Source: Allostella sp. ATCC 35155 (GTDB lineage Bacteria; Pseudomonadota; Alphaproteobacteria; ATCC43930; Allostellaceae). From it: 64,000 bases of DNA. Position numbers and translations under genes: made by a program. Shown here piece by piece: positions 54,492-63,206 of the stretch (position 1 is its first letter; the number at the start of each line of letters is the position of its first letter). The stretch lies in NCBI GenBank assembly GCA_006738865.1, contig AP019701.1, positions 4,584,001-4,648,000 of the forward strand, read 5' to 3'. The notes beneath the pieces were generated by a model, which saw only the letters and a list, made by a program, of their open reading frames with translations, was not told the DNA's origin and searched no databases.

Positions 54492-55522
54492 CGCGCCGGA
54501 GCCTCCGGGCGGTCGAAGGTCATGATCTTCGAGAGGAAGCGGCGCTCGACCCGGCCCGGGACGAGGCCCGCCGCGGCAAACAGGCCGGCAACGTCCAGCG
54601 TGTTCCAGCTCGCGAAATAGGGTTCGTGGAACACTGCCGGGAACCGCTCCAGCAGCCCGTCATAGGGCGGGTGGTCACCGGTCTGCAGGGAATCGACCAG
54701 CACGAGGCGGCCGCCCGGCCGCAGGACGCGCGCGACCTCGGCCGCGACTGCCGTCCGCACCTTCGGCGGCAGTTCGTGGAAGAGGTAGATGCAAGTCACC
54801 GCATCGAGGCTGGCGTCGGCGAGCGGCAGCCGTTCGGCCGGTGCCTGGACGAGGGCGACGCGGCGCCGGCCGGCGAGGCGTCGCGCGGCCTCGGCGAGAT
54901 AGGCGGGGCTGAGATCGACGCCGAGCGCGGCCACCCGCGGCCAGTTGTCCTTCACTGCCGACAGGAACCCGCCGGTCCCGCAGGCGAGGTCGGCCATGCG
55001 GGCGCCCGGACCCGCGCGCCGCAGGGCCTCGCACAGCGGCGGCAGGGCGCCGCGGCGCATCGCACCCGCCGCGCCGGCGAACAGCACCTCGACCTGGAAG
55101 TCGTAGAGGCGGGCCGACTGCGGCGTCAGCCAGCCGCCGCTCTGGTAGTGGAAGTTCTGGCGATAATAGGCGGGCAGCCCGAGGAGGCCGGGCTCGGCCG
55201 CCGCCTCCCGGAAGCCGCGTTCGCGCCGCCGCCGCGAGACCTCCGGCAGGTCGCGAAAGAAGGCGCGGCTGTCGGCGATGGCGCGGGCAGGCCGGGCCGG
55301 CAGTCCGGTCGGCGCCAGATAGTGCCCGGCCTCGACGGCGGCCCAGTCGGCCGCGACCAGCGCATCGAGGTCGGCGTCGATGGCGGCCCGGCCTGGGCCC
55401 ACGGCCCCGGACGGCCGGCGCCCGCGGTCGAGCGCGGCCGCCGCCAGCCAGTGGCCGCGGTACCAGGACCGGCGCAGCCGCTGGGCTGCGTGAAAGGCGA
55501 TGCGTTCCAGCGTGTTCGGCAT
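54461..55522 (-). CDS. Class I SAM-dependent methyltransferase
   Basis: A 353-aa protein with a C-terminal Rossmann methyltransferase domain: motif I MADLACGTGGFLSAVKDNWP, ALGVDLSPAYLAEAARRLAG, LPLADASLDAVTCIYLFHEL and LRPGGRLVLVDSLQTGDHP. The N-terminal 150 residues (YRQNFHYQSGGWLTPQSARL) belong to a conserved bacterial subgroup of unknown substrate. Start MPNTLERIAFHAAQRLRRSW. It overlaps the PotC-like gene tail to tail by 31 bp and is divergent from pgk across 132 bp. Confidence 0.87.
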   Translation of the reverse strand: MPNTLERIAFHAAQRLRRSWYRGHWLAAAALDRGRRPSGAVGPGRAAIDADLDALVAADWAAVEAGHYLAPTGLPARPARAIADSRAFFRDLPEVSRRRRERGFREAAAEPGLLGLPAYYRQNFHYQSGGWLTPQSARLYDFQVEVLFAGAAGAMRRGALPPLCEALRRAGPGARMADLACGTGGFLSAVKDNWPRVAALGVDLSPAYLAEAARRLAGRRRVALVQAPAERLPLADASLDAVTCIYLFHELPPKVRTAVAAEVARVLRPGGRLVLVDSLQTGDHPPYDGLLERFPAVFHEPYFASWNTLDVAGLFAAAGLVPGRVERRFLSKIMTFDRPEAPARQRPRRRSTS

Positions 55523-55654
55523 CCATGGCGGATGTGGGGCGGCGGCCGGGCCGGTCAAGCATCCCGGCCGTGAGCGCCGGCCCAAGCTGGACTCGCCGCG
55601 GCGGGCGCGGATATGACGGTCGCCTCCCTTCCCCCGCCTCGGAGCCGCCCGCCC

Positions 55655-56851
55655 ATGACCGCGCCCTTCCGCACCCTGGACGACCTCGACGTCGCCGGCC
55701 GCACCGTGCTCGTGCGGGCCGACCTCAACGTGCCGATGGCCGACGGGCGCGTGACCGACGCGACCCGCATCGAGCGGCTGGTGCCGACCCTGACCGAACT
55801 CGCCGGGCGCGGTGCCAAGGTCGTCGTCCTGTCCCATTTCGGCCGCCCCAAGGGCAAGGACCCGGCCCTGTCGCTGGCGCCCCTCGTGGCACCGCTTTCG
55901 GCTGCGCTCGGCGGCCGGCCGGTCGCCTTCGGCATCGACTGCGTCGGACTGGCCGCCGCCGCGGTGGTCGACCCGCTGCCGCCGGGCGGCATCGCCCTGC
56001 TGGAGAACCTGCGCTTCCACAAGGGCGAGGAGAAGAACGACCCGGCCTTCGCGAAGGAGCTGGCCGAGCTGGGCCAGATCTACGTCAACGACGCCTTCTC
56101 GGCCGCCCACCGCGCCCATGCCTCGACCGAAGGGCTGGCGCATCTGCTGCCATCGGCCGCCGGCCGCCTGATGCAGGCCGAGTGCGAGGCGCTGGCCCGC
56201 GCGCTGGAGACGCCGGAGAAGCCGGTCGTCGCCATCGTCGGTGGCGCCAAGGTCTCGACCAAGCTCGACCTGCTGCGCAACCTCGTCGCCCGGGTCGACC
56301 GGCTGGTGATCGGTGGCGCGATGGCGAACACGCTGCTGTTCGCCCGCGGCATCGATGTCGGCGCCTCGCTCTGCGAGCGCGAGATGGCCGAGACCTGCCG
56401 CGAGATCGAGGCGGCGGCGAAGGCCGCCGGCTGCGAGCTGATCCTGCCCGCCGACGCGGTGGTCGCGGCCAAGCTCGCGCCCGGCGTCGAGACGGCGACG
56501 GTCGCGATCGACGCGGTGCCGGCGGACCGGATGATCCTCGATGTCGGCCCGGCGACCGTGGCCGCGGTCAATGCCGCGCTCGCGACCGCGCGCACGCTGG
56601 TCTGGAACGGCCCGCTCGGCGCCTTCGAGACCAAGCCATTCGACGCCGCGACCGTCGCGGTCGCGCAGGAGGCGGCGCGCCTGACCGCGGAGGCCGGCCT
56701 GGTCAGCGTCGCCGGCGGCGGCGACACGGTGGCCGCGCTGGCTGCCGCCGGGGTCGAGGACCGGCTGACCTATGTCTCGACGGCGGGCGGTGCCTTCCTC
56801 GAATGGCTGGAGGGCCGCCAGCTGCCGGGGGTCGAGGCGCTGCGCCGCTGA
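55655..56851 (+). CDS. pgk: Phosphoglycerate kinase
   Basis: Glycolytic and Calvin-cycle kinase interconverting 1,3-bisphosphoglycerate and 3-phosphoglycerate, 398 aa. Motifs: [20 protein letters not shown] near the N-terminus, [54 protein letters not shown], and the C-terminal [11 protein letters not shown] and [15 protein letters not shown]. Start [13 protein letters not shown]; the earlier ATG at 55613 would add 14 unlike residues. It is not next to gap, fba or tkt here. Convergent with the radical SAM gene, 2 bp apart. Confidence 0.96.
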   Translation: MTAPFRTLDDLDVAGRTVLVRADLNVPMADGRVTDATRIERLVPTLTELAGRGAKVVVLSHFGRPKGKDPALSLAPLVAPLSAALGGRPVAFGIDCVGLAAAAVVDPLPPGGIALLENLRFHKGEEKNDPAFAKELAELGQIYVNDAFSAAHRAHASTEGLAHLLPSAAGRLMQAECEALARALETPEKPVVAIVGGAKVSTKLDLLRNLVARVDRLVIGGAMANTLLFARGIDVGASLCEREMAETCREIEAAAKAAGCELILPADAVVAAKLAPGVETATVAIDAVPADRMILDVGPATVAAVNAALATARTLVWNGPLGAFETKPFDAATVAVAQEAARLTAEAGLVSVAGGGDTVAALAAAGVEDRLTYVSTAGGAFLEWLEGRQLPGVEALRR

Positions 56852-56853
56852 TC

Positions 56854-57930
56854 CTATAGCAGGCGGAGCTGATCGCCCGCCTTCTGCGGCGGACGGAAGC
56901 GACTGGTGTCGAGGCGCCAGTCGCGCCGGCCGAGGCCGAGGCGGCGGACGGCCAGCGCGAAGCGCTGCGAGAGCAGCTCGGCATGGACGCCGGTGCCGCG
57001 CATGCGCTTGCCCCAGCGGCTGTCATAGGCCTTGCCGCCCCGCATCTCGCGCACGATCGCCATGACGTGCCGGGCGCGGCCGGGCGCGTGCTCGGAAAGC
57101 CATTCCTCGAAGAGCTGTTCGATCTCCAGCGGCAGGCGCAGCAGGACATAGCCGGCGGTACCGGCGCCCGCCGCGGCCGCCGCCTCCAGGATACGCTCCA
57201 GTTCGCAGTCGTTGAGGGCGGGGATGACAGGCGCCGTCAGCACCCCCGTCGGCACGCCGGCTGCCGCCAGCGCCCGAATGGCGTCGAGCCGCCGCTCGGG
57301 CGTCGCCGCCCGCGGCTCCATCCGGCGGGCGAGGTCGCGGTCGAGGGTAGTGACGCTGATCGCCACCTGGGCCAGTCCCTTGGCCGCCATCGGCGCCAGG
57401 ATGTCGATGTCGCGCAGCACCAGCGCCGACTTGGTGACGATGGTGACCGGGTGATCGCACGCCGCCAGCACCTCGAGGATGCCGCGGGTGACGCCCATGC
57501 TGCGCTCGACCGGCTGGTAGGGGTCGGTGTTGGTGCCCATGGCGATCGCCCGGCAGCGATAGCGCGGGTGCCGCAACTCCGCCTCCAGCAGCGCTGCGGC
57601 GTTCGGCTTGGCGAAGAGCCGGGTCTCGAAGTCGAGGCCGGGCGAGAGGCCGAGCCAGGCGTGGGTCGGCCGCGCGAAGCAATAGACGCAGCCATGCTCG
57701 CAGCCCCGGTAGGGGTTGATCGAGCGGTCGAAGGGGACGTCGGGGGAATCGTTGGTGGTGATGATGCGCCGGGTCGCATCGACCCCGACGGTGGTGCGCA
57801 GGGGCGACAGCTCGGCGTCGGCCGATCCCCAGCCGTCGTCGGTCGCGATGCGCTGCGTCGGCTCGTACCGCCCGGTCGCGTTCGAGACGGCGCCCCGGCC
57901 TTTCCTGGCCCGATCTGCGACGGCGTCCAT
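56854..57930 (-). CDS. PA0069/Rv2578c-type radical SAM protein (SplB-like), SOS-box controlled
   Basis: Radical SAM protein of the COG1533 group, often labelled DNA repair photolyase-like, 358 aa. The cluster motif is YRGCEHGCVYCFARP (C-x3-C-x2-C); then AMGTNTDPYQPVERSMGVTR, TIVTKSALVLRDIDIL and VLTAPVIPALNDCELERIL. Spore photolyase shares the fold, but this subgroup has no proven reaction. A GAAC-N7-GAAC LexA box begins 26 bases before the start, so it is probably SOS-induced, supporting a DNA-damage role. Start MDAVADRARKGRGAVSN. Confidence 0.9.
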   Translation of the reverse strand: MDAVADRARKGRGAVSNATGRYEPTQRIATDDGWGSADAELSPLRTTVGVDATRRIITTNDSPDVPFDRSINPYRGCEHGCVYCFARPTHAWLGLSPGLDFETRLFAKPNAAALLEAELRHPRYRCRAIAMGTNTDPYQPVERSMGVTRGILEVLAACDHPVTIVTKSALVLRDIDILAPMAAKGLAQVAISVTTLDRDLARRMEPRAATPERRLDAIRALAAAGVPTGVLTAPVIPALNDCELERILEAAAAAGAGTAGYVLLRLPLEIEQLFEEWLSEHAPGRARHVMAIVREMRGGKAYDSRWGKRMRGTGVHAELLSQRFALAVRRLGLGRRDWRLDTSRFRPPQKAGDQLRLL

Positions 57931-57955
57931 GCCCGCCAGGATGTCGTTGCCGTTA

Positions 57956-57970
57956 GAACAAATCAAGAAC
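57956..57970 (-). promoter_or_regulatory. Alphaproteobacterial LexA (SOS) box
   Basis: Plus strand GAAC-AAATCAA-GAAC; on the minus strand this reads GTTC-N7-GTTC, the direct-repeat LexA box known for alphaproteobacteria. It is 26-40 bases before the start of the radical SAM gene, where a repressor would block transcription. Both half-sites are perfect and the spacing is exact. Confidence 0.75.
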
Positions 57971-58057
57971 TCATTGCAGGGTTGCGACGATCGGCATAGT
58001 TGCCGCTGGAATCGCCCGCGCGCGTCGGCGATGATCCGCCGGCCGATTTCCGCCGCC

Positions 58058-58084
58058 GGCCCCAGGGGCCTCGGCCCCCGGGGC
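58058..58084 (+). promoter_or_regulatory. Overlapping GC hairpins in the ilvE leader
   Basis: Three overlapping palindromes share sequence: GGCCCC-A-GGGGCC (58058-58070), GGGGCC-TC-GGCCCC (58065-58078) and GCCCC-C-GGGGC (58074-58084). They cannot all form at once. They lie about 35 bases before the ilvE start, and their exclusivity could allow attenuation-like control. They may equally be chance in GC-rich DNA; no leader peptide is evident. Confidence 0.3.
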
Positions 58085-58116
58085 GAGGACGGCATGTTCG
58101 CAAGAGGAAGCGCCCC

Positions 58117-59220
58117 ATGGATGGCCTCGACCGCGTCCCGTTCAACGTCGTCCCGAACCCCGCCCCGACACCCGCGGCCGAGCGCGCGAAGCTGGTCGCC
58201 GCGCCCGGGTTCGGCCGCGTCTTCACCGACCACATGGTCACCATCCGCTATGCCGAGGGGAAGGGCTGGCACGACGCCCGGGTCGAGGCGCGCCGCCCGC
58301 TGACGCTGGACCCGGCGACGGCGGTCCTGCACTACGCGCAGGAGATCTTCGAGGGCCTCAAGGCCTATCGCACGCCCTCCGGCGGGGCGGCGATGTTCCG
58401 GCCCGACGCCAATGCCCGCCGCTTCCGCCAGTCGGCCGAGCGCCTGGCGATGGCGCCGCTGCCGGAGGGCCTCTTCGTCGAATCCCTCCGCCGCCTCGTC
58501 GAGGCCGACCGCGAGTGGATTCCCGCGGTCGATGTCGGCACCCTCTATCTGCGGCCCTTCATGATCGCCGACGACGTCTTCCTCGGCGTCAAGCCGTCGG
58601 CGACCTACCTCTACATGGTCATCGCCTCGCCGGTCGGCGCCTACTTCAAGAACGGCGCCGACGGCGTCACCGTCTGGGTGGCCCAGCAGGACACACGCGC
58701 CGCGCGCGGCGGCACGGGCGCGGCCAAGTGCGGCGGCAACTACGCCGCCAGCCTGCAGGCCCAGGCCGAGGCGGTGCGCAACGGCTGCGACCAGGTCGTC
58801 TTCCTCGACGCCATCGAGCGCCGGAAGATCGAGGAGCTCGGCGGCATGAACGTCTGCTTCGTCTTCGCCGACGGCTCGCTGCAGACGCCGCCGCTGGACG
58901 GCACCATCCTGCCCGGCATCACCCGCGATTCGATCCTACGGCTGGCCCGCGATTCCGGCATGACGGTGCGCGAGGAGGCCTACACGCTCGACCAGTGGAA
59001 GGCCGACGCCGCCAGCGGCCGCTTGACCGAGGTCTTCGCCTGCGGCACCGCCGCCGTCATCACCCCGATCGGCCGCATCCGCAGCCCGGAGGGCGAGTTC
59101 ATCGCCGGCGCCGCCGGCCCGGCGGGCGGCCCCGTCACGCAGCGCCTGCGCAAGCAGCTCGTCGACATCCAGACCGGCCGGTCGGCCGATCCCTACGGCT
59201 GGGTGCACAGCGTCTGCTGA
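58117..59220 (+). CDS. ilvE: Branched-chain amino acid aminotransferase
   Basis: PLP class IV transaminase for leucine, isoleucine and valine, 367 aa. GRVFTDHMVTIRYAEGKGWH, LHYAQEIFEGLKAYRTPSGG, YLRPFMIADDVFLGVKPS, the PLP Lys in GTGAAKCGGNYAASLQAQAE, and NVCFVFADGSLQTPPLDGTI are typical of the long IlvE type (type II). Start MDGLDRVPF with AAGAGGAAG upstream; an ORF start at 58000 would add 39 doubtful residues. Divergent from the radical SAM gene across 186 bp that hold the LexA box. Confidence 0.95.
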   Translation: MDGLDRVPFNVVPNPAPTPAAERAKLVAAPGFGRVFTDHMVTIRYAEGKGWHDARVEARRPLTLDPATAVLHYAQEIFEGLKAYRTPSGGAAMFRPDANARRFRQSAERLAMAPLPEGLFVESLRRLVEADREWIPAVDVGTLYLRPFMIADDVFLGVKPSATYLYMVIASPVGAYFKNGADGVTVWVAQQDTRAARGGTGAAKCGGNYAASLQAQAEAVRNGCDQVVFLDAIERRKIEELGGMNVCFVFADGSLQTPPLDGTILPGITRDSILRLARDSGMTVREEAYTLDQWKADAASGRLTEVFACGTAAVITPIGRIRSPEGEFIAGAAGPAGGPVTQRLRKQLVDIQTGRSADPYGWVHSVC

Positions 59221-59350
59221 GCCACGCGACACGGGCCGGCGAGGGAGTGCCTTCGTCGGCGCGTGATGCGCGCATGGCGCACTATCGCGATCACCCCCTC
59301 GTCGAGTAGGTTTGCCCTCGGTTGCAACACCGACAGCAGGGTGAGAGACG

Positions 59351-59776
59351 ATGCAGACTGTCTCGCGGGGCTTCCTCCGTCGCGCGGGTCGCCGGGCGGC
59401 GCTACCCGTGATCGCGATCGCAGCAGCGGCGTCAACAGCCGCCCCGGCCCAGGCCCAGGCGCTGTCGTGCCAGACCGCGGCCCGCCTGGAGATCACGACC
59501 GTGGGCACCAGCCCGCGCTATCTCTCGTTCCGCATCTTCAACCTGCACGCCGGCGCGCTGTCCGTGAAGATCACGGTCGGCAAGGTCGAGGCGCCGTGGA
59601 TCGCCATGAACCCGCTTCTCGACCACTATCTCCGGCAGGGCCGCTCCGTCGCGTACACCTTCGCGCAGACCGCCGACCTGACGGCCGCGATGCCGGCCTA
59701 TCTTCCCGTCTACGACATGCCCGCCGACCCTGCGGCGCTGCAGGTCGGAATCCAGGACTGCGTCGCCTCCTCCTGA
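59351..59776 (+). CDS. Small secreted protein of unknown function
   Basis: A 141-aa protein I do not recognise. The N-terminus is a signal peptide: basic MQTVSRGFLRRAGRRAALP, hydrophobic VIAIAAAASTAAPAQAQA, cleavage likely after AQA. The mature part is about 105 residues with a Cys near each end (LSCQTAA and QDCVASS), which could form a disulfide, and a beta-rich pattern (YLSFRIFNLHAGALSVKITV). It stands alone between ilvE (130 bp upstream) and a convergent ligase gene, with a clear terminator after it. Likely periplasmic. Confidence 0.75.
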   Translation: MQTVSRGFLRRAGRRAALPVIAIAAAASTAAPAQAQALSCQTAARLEITTVGTSPRYLSFRIFNLHAGALSVKITVGKVEAPWIAMNPLLDHYLRQGRSVAYTFAQTADLTAAMPAYLPVYDMPADPAALQVGIQDCVASS

Positions 59777-59782
59777 GCCGTC

Positions 59783-59809
59783 GGCGGCACGGCCTCCGGC
59801 CGTGCCGCC
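59783..59809. terminator. Strong bidirectional terminator hairpin
   Basis: GGCGGCACGGCC (59783-59794), loop TCC, GGCCGTGCCGCC (59798-59809): perfect 12-bp arms. It fills the 33-bp space between the stops of the secreted protein gene and the convergent PaaK-like gene. There is no T-run, so it may need Rho, but placement and symmetry support a shared terminator. Confidence 0.7.
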
Positions 59810-61039
59810 CTACCGGCGATCGACGATGGTCGCTGTCCAGCCCTCGGCCTGCGGGGCATCGGCGAACGTGACCGTGCCGCGCAGCTTGGTGACCGACTGC
59901 AAGGTGTCGGCAACGCGCTCGGCGAACCCCGCATCGGAAGCCGCAGAAACGCACTCCAGCGCCATCTGGTCCCGCCCGGCCTCGCCCGACACCACCAACC
60001 TTGCGCGAGCGATCTCGGGATGGCGGCGGACGACTTCGGCGATCTGGGCCGGGTGGACGAACATGCCGCGCACCTTGGTCGTCTGGTCGGCGCGGCCCAT
60101 CCAGCCCTTGATGCGGGCGTTCGTGCGCCCGCAGGGACTGGCGCCGGTCAGGATCGCCGAGATGTCGCCGGTCGCGAAGCGGATCAGCGGATAGTCGCGG
60201 TTGAAGGTGGTGACCACGACCTCGCCCGGTTCGCCGTCGGGGACGGGCTCGCCGGTGCCGGGGCGGACGATCTCGACGATCACGCCCTCGTCGACGATCA
60301 TCCCCTCGCGCGCCGGGCTCTCATAGGCGACGAGGCCGAGGTCGGCGGTGCCGTAGCATTGCAGCACCGCGACGCCGCGCTCGGCCAGCTCCTGGCGCAG
60401 CGGCGGCGGCAGCGCCTCGCCCGAGACCAGCGCCTTGGTCAGCGACGAGACGTCGGCGCCGAGTTCCCCGGCCTTCTCCAGGAGGATCTTGAGGAAGGAC
60501 GGCGTGCCGCCATAGCCGTGCGGCCGGAGGTCGGCGATCGCCCGCACCTGCTGCTCGGTCTGGCCGACGCCGCCCGGGATCACGGCGCAACCCAGCGCAT
60601 GGGCGGCCGATTCCAGCATCGCGCCGGCCGGGGTCAGGTGATAGCTGAAGGAGTTGTGCAGGATCTCGCCGCGCCGGAAACCGGCCGCGAACAAGGCACG
60701 GGCGAAGCGCCACCAGTCGCGCCCATGGCCTTCCGGATCGTAGATCGGGCCGGGCGAGGCGAAGAGCCGGGCAAGCCCCGCCGGCGCCGTCGCGTTGAGG
60801 CCGCCGAAGGGCGGCACCCGCCGTTGCTGCTCAATGAGGTCGCTCTTGCGGGTGACCGGCAGGGCCGCCAGCGCCGCGCGGCTCGCGACGGCAGCCGGGT
60901 CAACCGCGGCCAGGGTTTCCGCATAGTGGGCCGCATGGGTCCGGGCATGGGCAACCTGGGCCGGCAGGGCCGCCATCAGCGCCCGCTCGCGCGCTTCGGG
61001 GTCGCGCGTCTCGAGTTCGTCGAAGAAGGGTCCGCTCAC
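59810..61039 (-). CDS. Phenylacetate-CoA ligase-like AMP-forming enzyme (PaaK family)
   Basis: Adenylate-forming protein of the PaaK type, 409 aa. Adenylation core motifs are present: YGGTPSFLKILLEKAGE, QCYGTADLGLVAYE, RFATGDISAIL and GRADQTTKVRGMFVHPAQIAEV. The usual SSGTTG phosphate loop is FASPGPIYDPEG here, and the C-terminal GK, where the catalytic Lys is expected, reads EGW (PQAEGWTATIVDRR). Activity may be altered. It overlaps the LivF-like gene by four bases and closes an ABC transporter operon, so it probably activates an imported aromatic or other acid. Confidence 0.87.
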   Translation of the reverse strand: MSGPFFDELETRDPEARERALMAALPAQVAHARTHAAHYAETLAAVDPAAVASRAALAALPVTRKSDLIEQQRRVPPFGGLNATAPAGLARLFASPGPIYDPEGHGRDWWRFARALFAAGFRRGEILHNSFSYHLTPAGAMLESAAHALGCAVIPGGVGQTEQQVRAIADLRPHGYGGTPSFLKILLEKAGELGADVSSLTKALVSGEALPPPLRQELAERGVAVLQCYGTADLGLVAYESPAREGMIVDEGVIVEIVRPGTGEPVPDGEPGEVVVTTFNRDYPLIRFATGDISAILTGASPCGRTNARIKGWMGRADQTTKVRGMFVHPAQIAEVVRRHPEIARARLVVSGEAGRDQMALECVSAASDAGFAERVADTLQSVTKLRGTVTFADAPQAEGWTATIVDRR

Positions 61040-61884
61040 AGCCAGCGCTTCCGCCGCTTGTAGGATTTCAGGTTCTTGAAGGACTTGCGCTCTTCGCCGC
61101 CCCCGCCGCCGAGATAGAACTCCTTCACGTCCTCGTTCTCGGCCAGGGCCGCGGCGGTGCCGTCGAGCACCACCTTGCCGCGCTCCATGATGTAGCCGTA
61201 GCTCGCGACCTGGAGGGCCATGCGGGCGTTCTGCTCGACCAGCAGGATGGTGACGCCGAGTTCGGCCACCAGCCGGCGGACGATCTGGAAGACCTCCTGG
61301 ACCAGGAAGGGCGAGAGGCCCATCGAGGGCTCGTCCATCAGGATCAGCTTGGGCCGCGCCATCAGCGCCCGCCCGATCGCGAGCATCTGCTGCTCGCCGC
61401 CCGAGAGGTATCCCGCCAGCCCGGTGCGTTCCTTGAGGCGGGGGAAATACTGGTAGACCATGTCGATGTCGGCAGCGACCTGGCCGCGATCGCGCCGGGT
61501 GAAGGCGCCGAGCCGGAGGTTTTCCAGGCAGGTCATGTCGGAGATGATGCGGCGGCCCTCCATCACCTGGAAGACGCCGCGGCGCACGATCGCCTCGGGC
61601 TCCAGCGCCTGGATCGGCTGGCCGTCGAACAGCACCTCGCCGCGGGTGATCGCGCCGTCCTCGGACTTGAGCAGGCCCGAGATCGCCTTCAGCGTCGTCG
61701 ACTTGCCGGCGCCGTTGGCGCCGAGCAGCGCCACGATCTGCCCCGGCGGCACCGCCAGCGACAGGCCGCGCAGCACCAGGATGACGTCGGAATAGACGAC
61801 CTCGATATTGTTGACCGCCAGCAGCGGCGCCGCGGAGGGCGCCGCCGCTGCCGGCCGGGAGGCGGGCTCGGCCGCGAGGCTCAT
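61036..61884 (-). CDS. Branched-chain-type ABC transporter ATPase (LivF-like)
   Basis: A 282-aa ATPase of the LivF type. Walker A LLGANGAGKSTTLKAISGLL, signature LSGGEQQMLAIGRAL, Walker B LILMDEPSMGLSPFLVQ. The C-terminus carries a basic tail (KSFKNLKSYKRRKRWL) that I associate with HAAT transporters linked to PaaK-like ligases rather than with true leucine transporters. N-terminal extension of about 20 Ala-rich residues. Followed directly by the ligase gene. Confidence 0.92.
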   Translation of the reverse strand: MSLAAEPASRPAAAAPSAAPLLAVNNIEVVYSDVILVLRGLSLAVPPGQIVALLGANGAGKSTTLKAISGLLKSEDGAITRGEVLFDGQPIQALEPEAIVRRGVFQVMEGRRIISDMTCLENLRLGAFTRRDRGQVAADIDMVYQYFPRLKERTGLAGYLSGGEQQMLAIGRALMARPKLILMDEPSMGLSPFLVQEVFQIVRRLVAELGVTILLVEQNARMALQVASYGYIMERGKVVLDGTAAALAENEDVKEFYLGGGGGEERKSFKNLKSYKRRKRWL

Positions 61885-61906
61885 GCCCGTCTCCCCGTGT
61901 CCGGTC

Positions 61907-63169
61907 CTACCAGCCGAGCCATTCCGGCTTGCGCGGCAGGTTCACGGTCGTGACCTTCTCCATCTTGACCACGCCCGACTTGATGAGCTCGTCGAGCGGC
62001 GCGTCGGTCGGCCCGGAGATGCGGGCGCGATAGAGCAGCACCTCGGTGGTCGGACGATGGTCGGTCTTGCTCCAGGTCGAGGGCACGCAGACCCCGTCCA
62101 TCCCCTTCGGCACCCAGTTCTTGCGGGCATACATGCCGTCGCGGATCTTGATCGCGGTGATGCCGCCATTGCCGGCCGCCCACTCCATCGCCTCCTTGAT
62201 GTAGAAGGCGGTGCAGATGCCGGCGATGTAGTGCGACGGGCGATAGCTGCCGGTGCCGCCGATCTCGCGCACCGTCTTCATGCCGGGCGCATCGTCGCTC
62301 CACAGGGTCCGGGTACGCACCGGCAGGACAACGCCGTCGGCGGCGTCGCCCGCGGCCTTGGCCGCGTTCTCGTCCATGCCCCAGACATTGCCCATGAACT
62401 GGATCTGGACGCCGGCGTTCTTGCACGCCTTGAGGACCGAGACGTTCGAGCCGGCCGTGTTGCCGAGATAGGCGTAGTTGGCGCCGGACTGCTTGAGCGT
62501 CAGGCACTGGGCGGTGTAGTCGCCGGGCGTCAGCGCGAACTGGATCGCCGGCAGCACCTCGAAGCCCAGCTCCTTCGCCAGCGACTCGGCCGCCGCCTTG
62601 GGCGCGTTCGGGTAGGGATGGTTGGCGCCCATATGGACGTATTTGGGGGCACCCTGGCCGCCCTTCTTCTTCCAGTCCTCGGCCGCCCAGGTGACGAGCG
62701 CGCGGGCCGCGTCGGAGTAGGAGGGGCCGTAGAAGAAGTTGAAGGGCGCGGCCGCCGTAGCCTTCTCGGCCTTGCCGGTCGGGTCCGTGAGCGAGCCGGC
62801 ATAGGAGCCGGAGATGTAGGGGATCTGGTCCTTCGAGACGAAGGTGATCAGCGCCTCGGTGTCGGCCGTGCCCCAGCCGAAGATGGCGACGACCTTGTCG
62901 CGGCCGGTCCACTTCTTGTAGGTCGCGATCGAGCGCGGCACCTGGTAGCCATAGTCGACCGTGTCGAGGTTGACCTGGCGCTTGGCGACGCCGCCATTCT
63001 TGTTGATCCAGGCCATGGCGTCTGCGACGCCCTCGCCGAACGGCTTGCCGACGTCCGACGTCGGGCCGCTGTAGTCGGCGAGATGGCCGACATTGATCTT
63101 CTGAGCCGCGGCGGGTGCCGCGATCAGGGCCGCCGCCGCTGCGGTCAGCACCATGGGCTTCATGCGCAT
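61907..63169 (-). CDS. Branched-chain-type ABC transporter substrate-binding protein
   Basis: Periplasmic type I receptor (LivJ family), 420 aa. Sec signal MRMKPMVLTAAAAALIAAPA, cleavage after AAA or AQ. Core: INVGHLADYSGPTSDVGKPF, AMAWINKNGGVAKRQVNLDT, VAIFGWGTADTEALITFVSK and PYISGSYAGSLTDP. The subgroup differs from leucine binders and is found beside PaaK-like ligases, so its ligand may be an aromatic or other carboxylic acid. Lies 37 bp after the LivM gene and 22 bp before the LivF gene. Confidence 0.92.
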   Translation of the reverse strand: MRMKPMVLTAAAAALIAAPAAAQKINVGHLADYSGPTSDVGKPFGEGVADAMAWINKNGGVAKRQVNLDTVDYGYQVPRSIATYKKWTGRDKVVAIFGWGTADTEALITFVSKDQIPYISGSYAGSLTDPTGKAEKATAAAPFNFFYGPSYSDAARALVTWAAEDWKKKGGQGAPKYVHMGANHPYPNAPKAAAESLAKELGFEVLPAIQFALTPGDYTAQCLTLKQSGANYAYLGNTAGSNVSVLKACKNAGVQIQFMGNVWGMDENAAKAAGDAADGVVLPVRTRTLWSDDAPGMKTVREIGGTGSYRPSHYIAGICTAFYIKEAMEWAAGNGGITAIKIRDGMYARKNWVPKGMDGVCVPSTWSKTDHRPTTEVLLYRARISGPTDAPLDELIKSGVVKMEKVTTVNLPRKPEWLGW

Positions 63170-63206
63170 TATAGTTCCTCCCGGGACATTGTCGTTTGCC
63201 GCGAGC

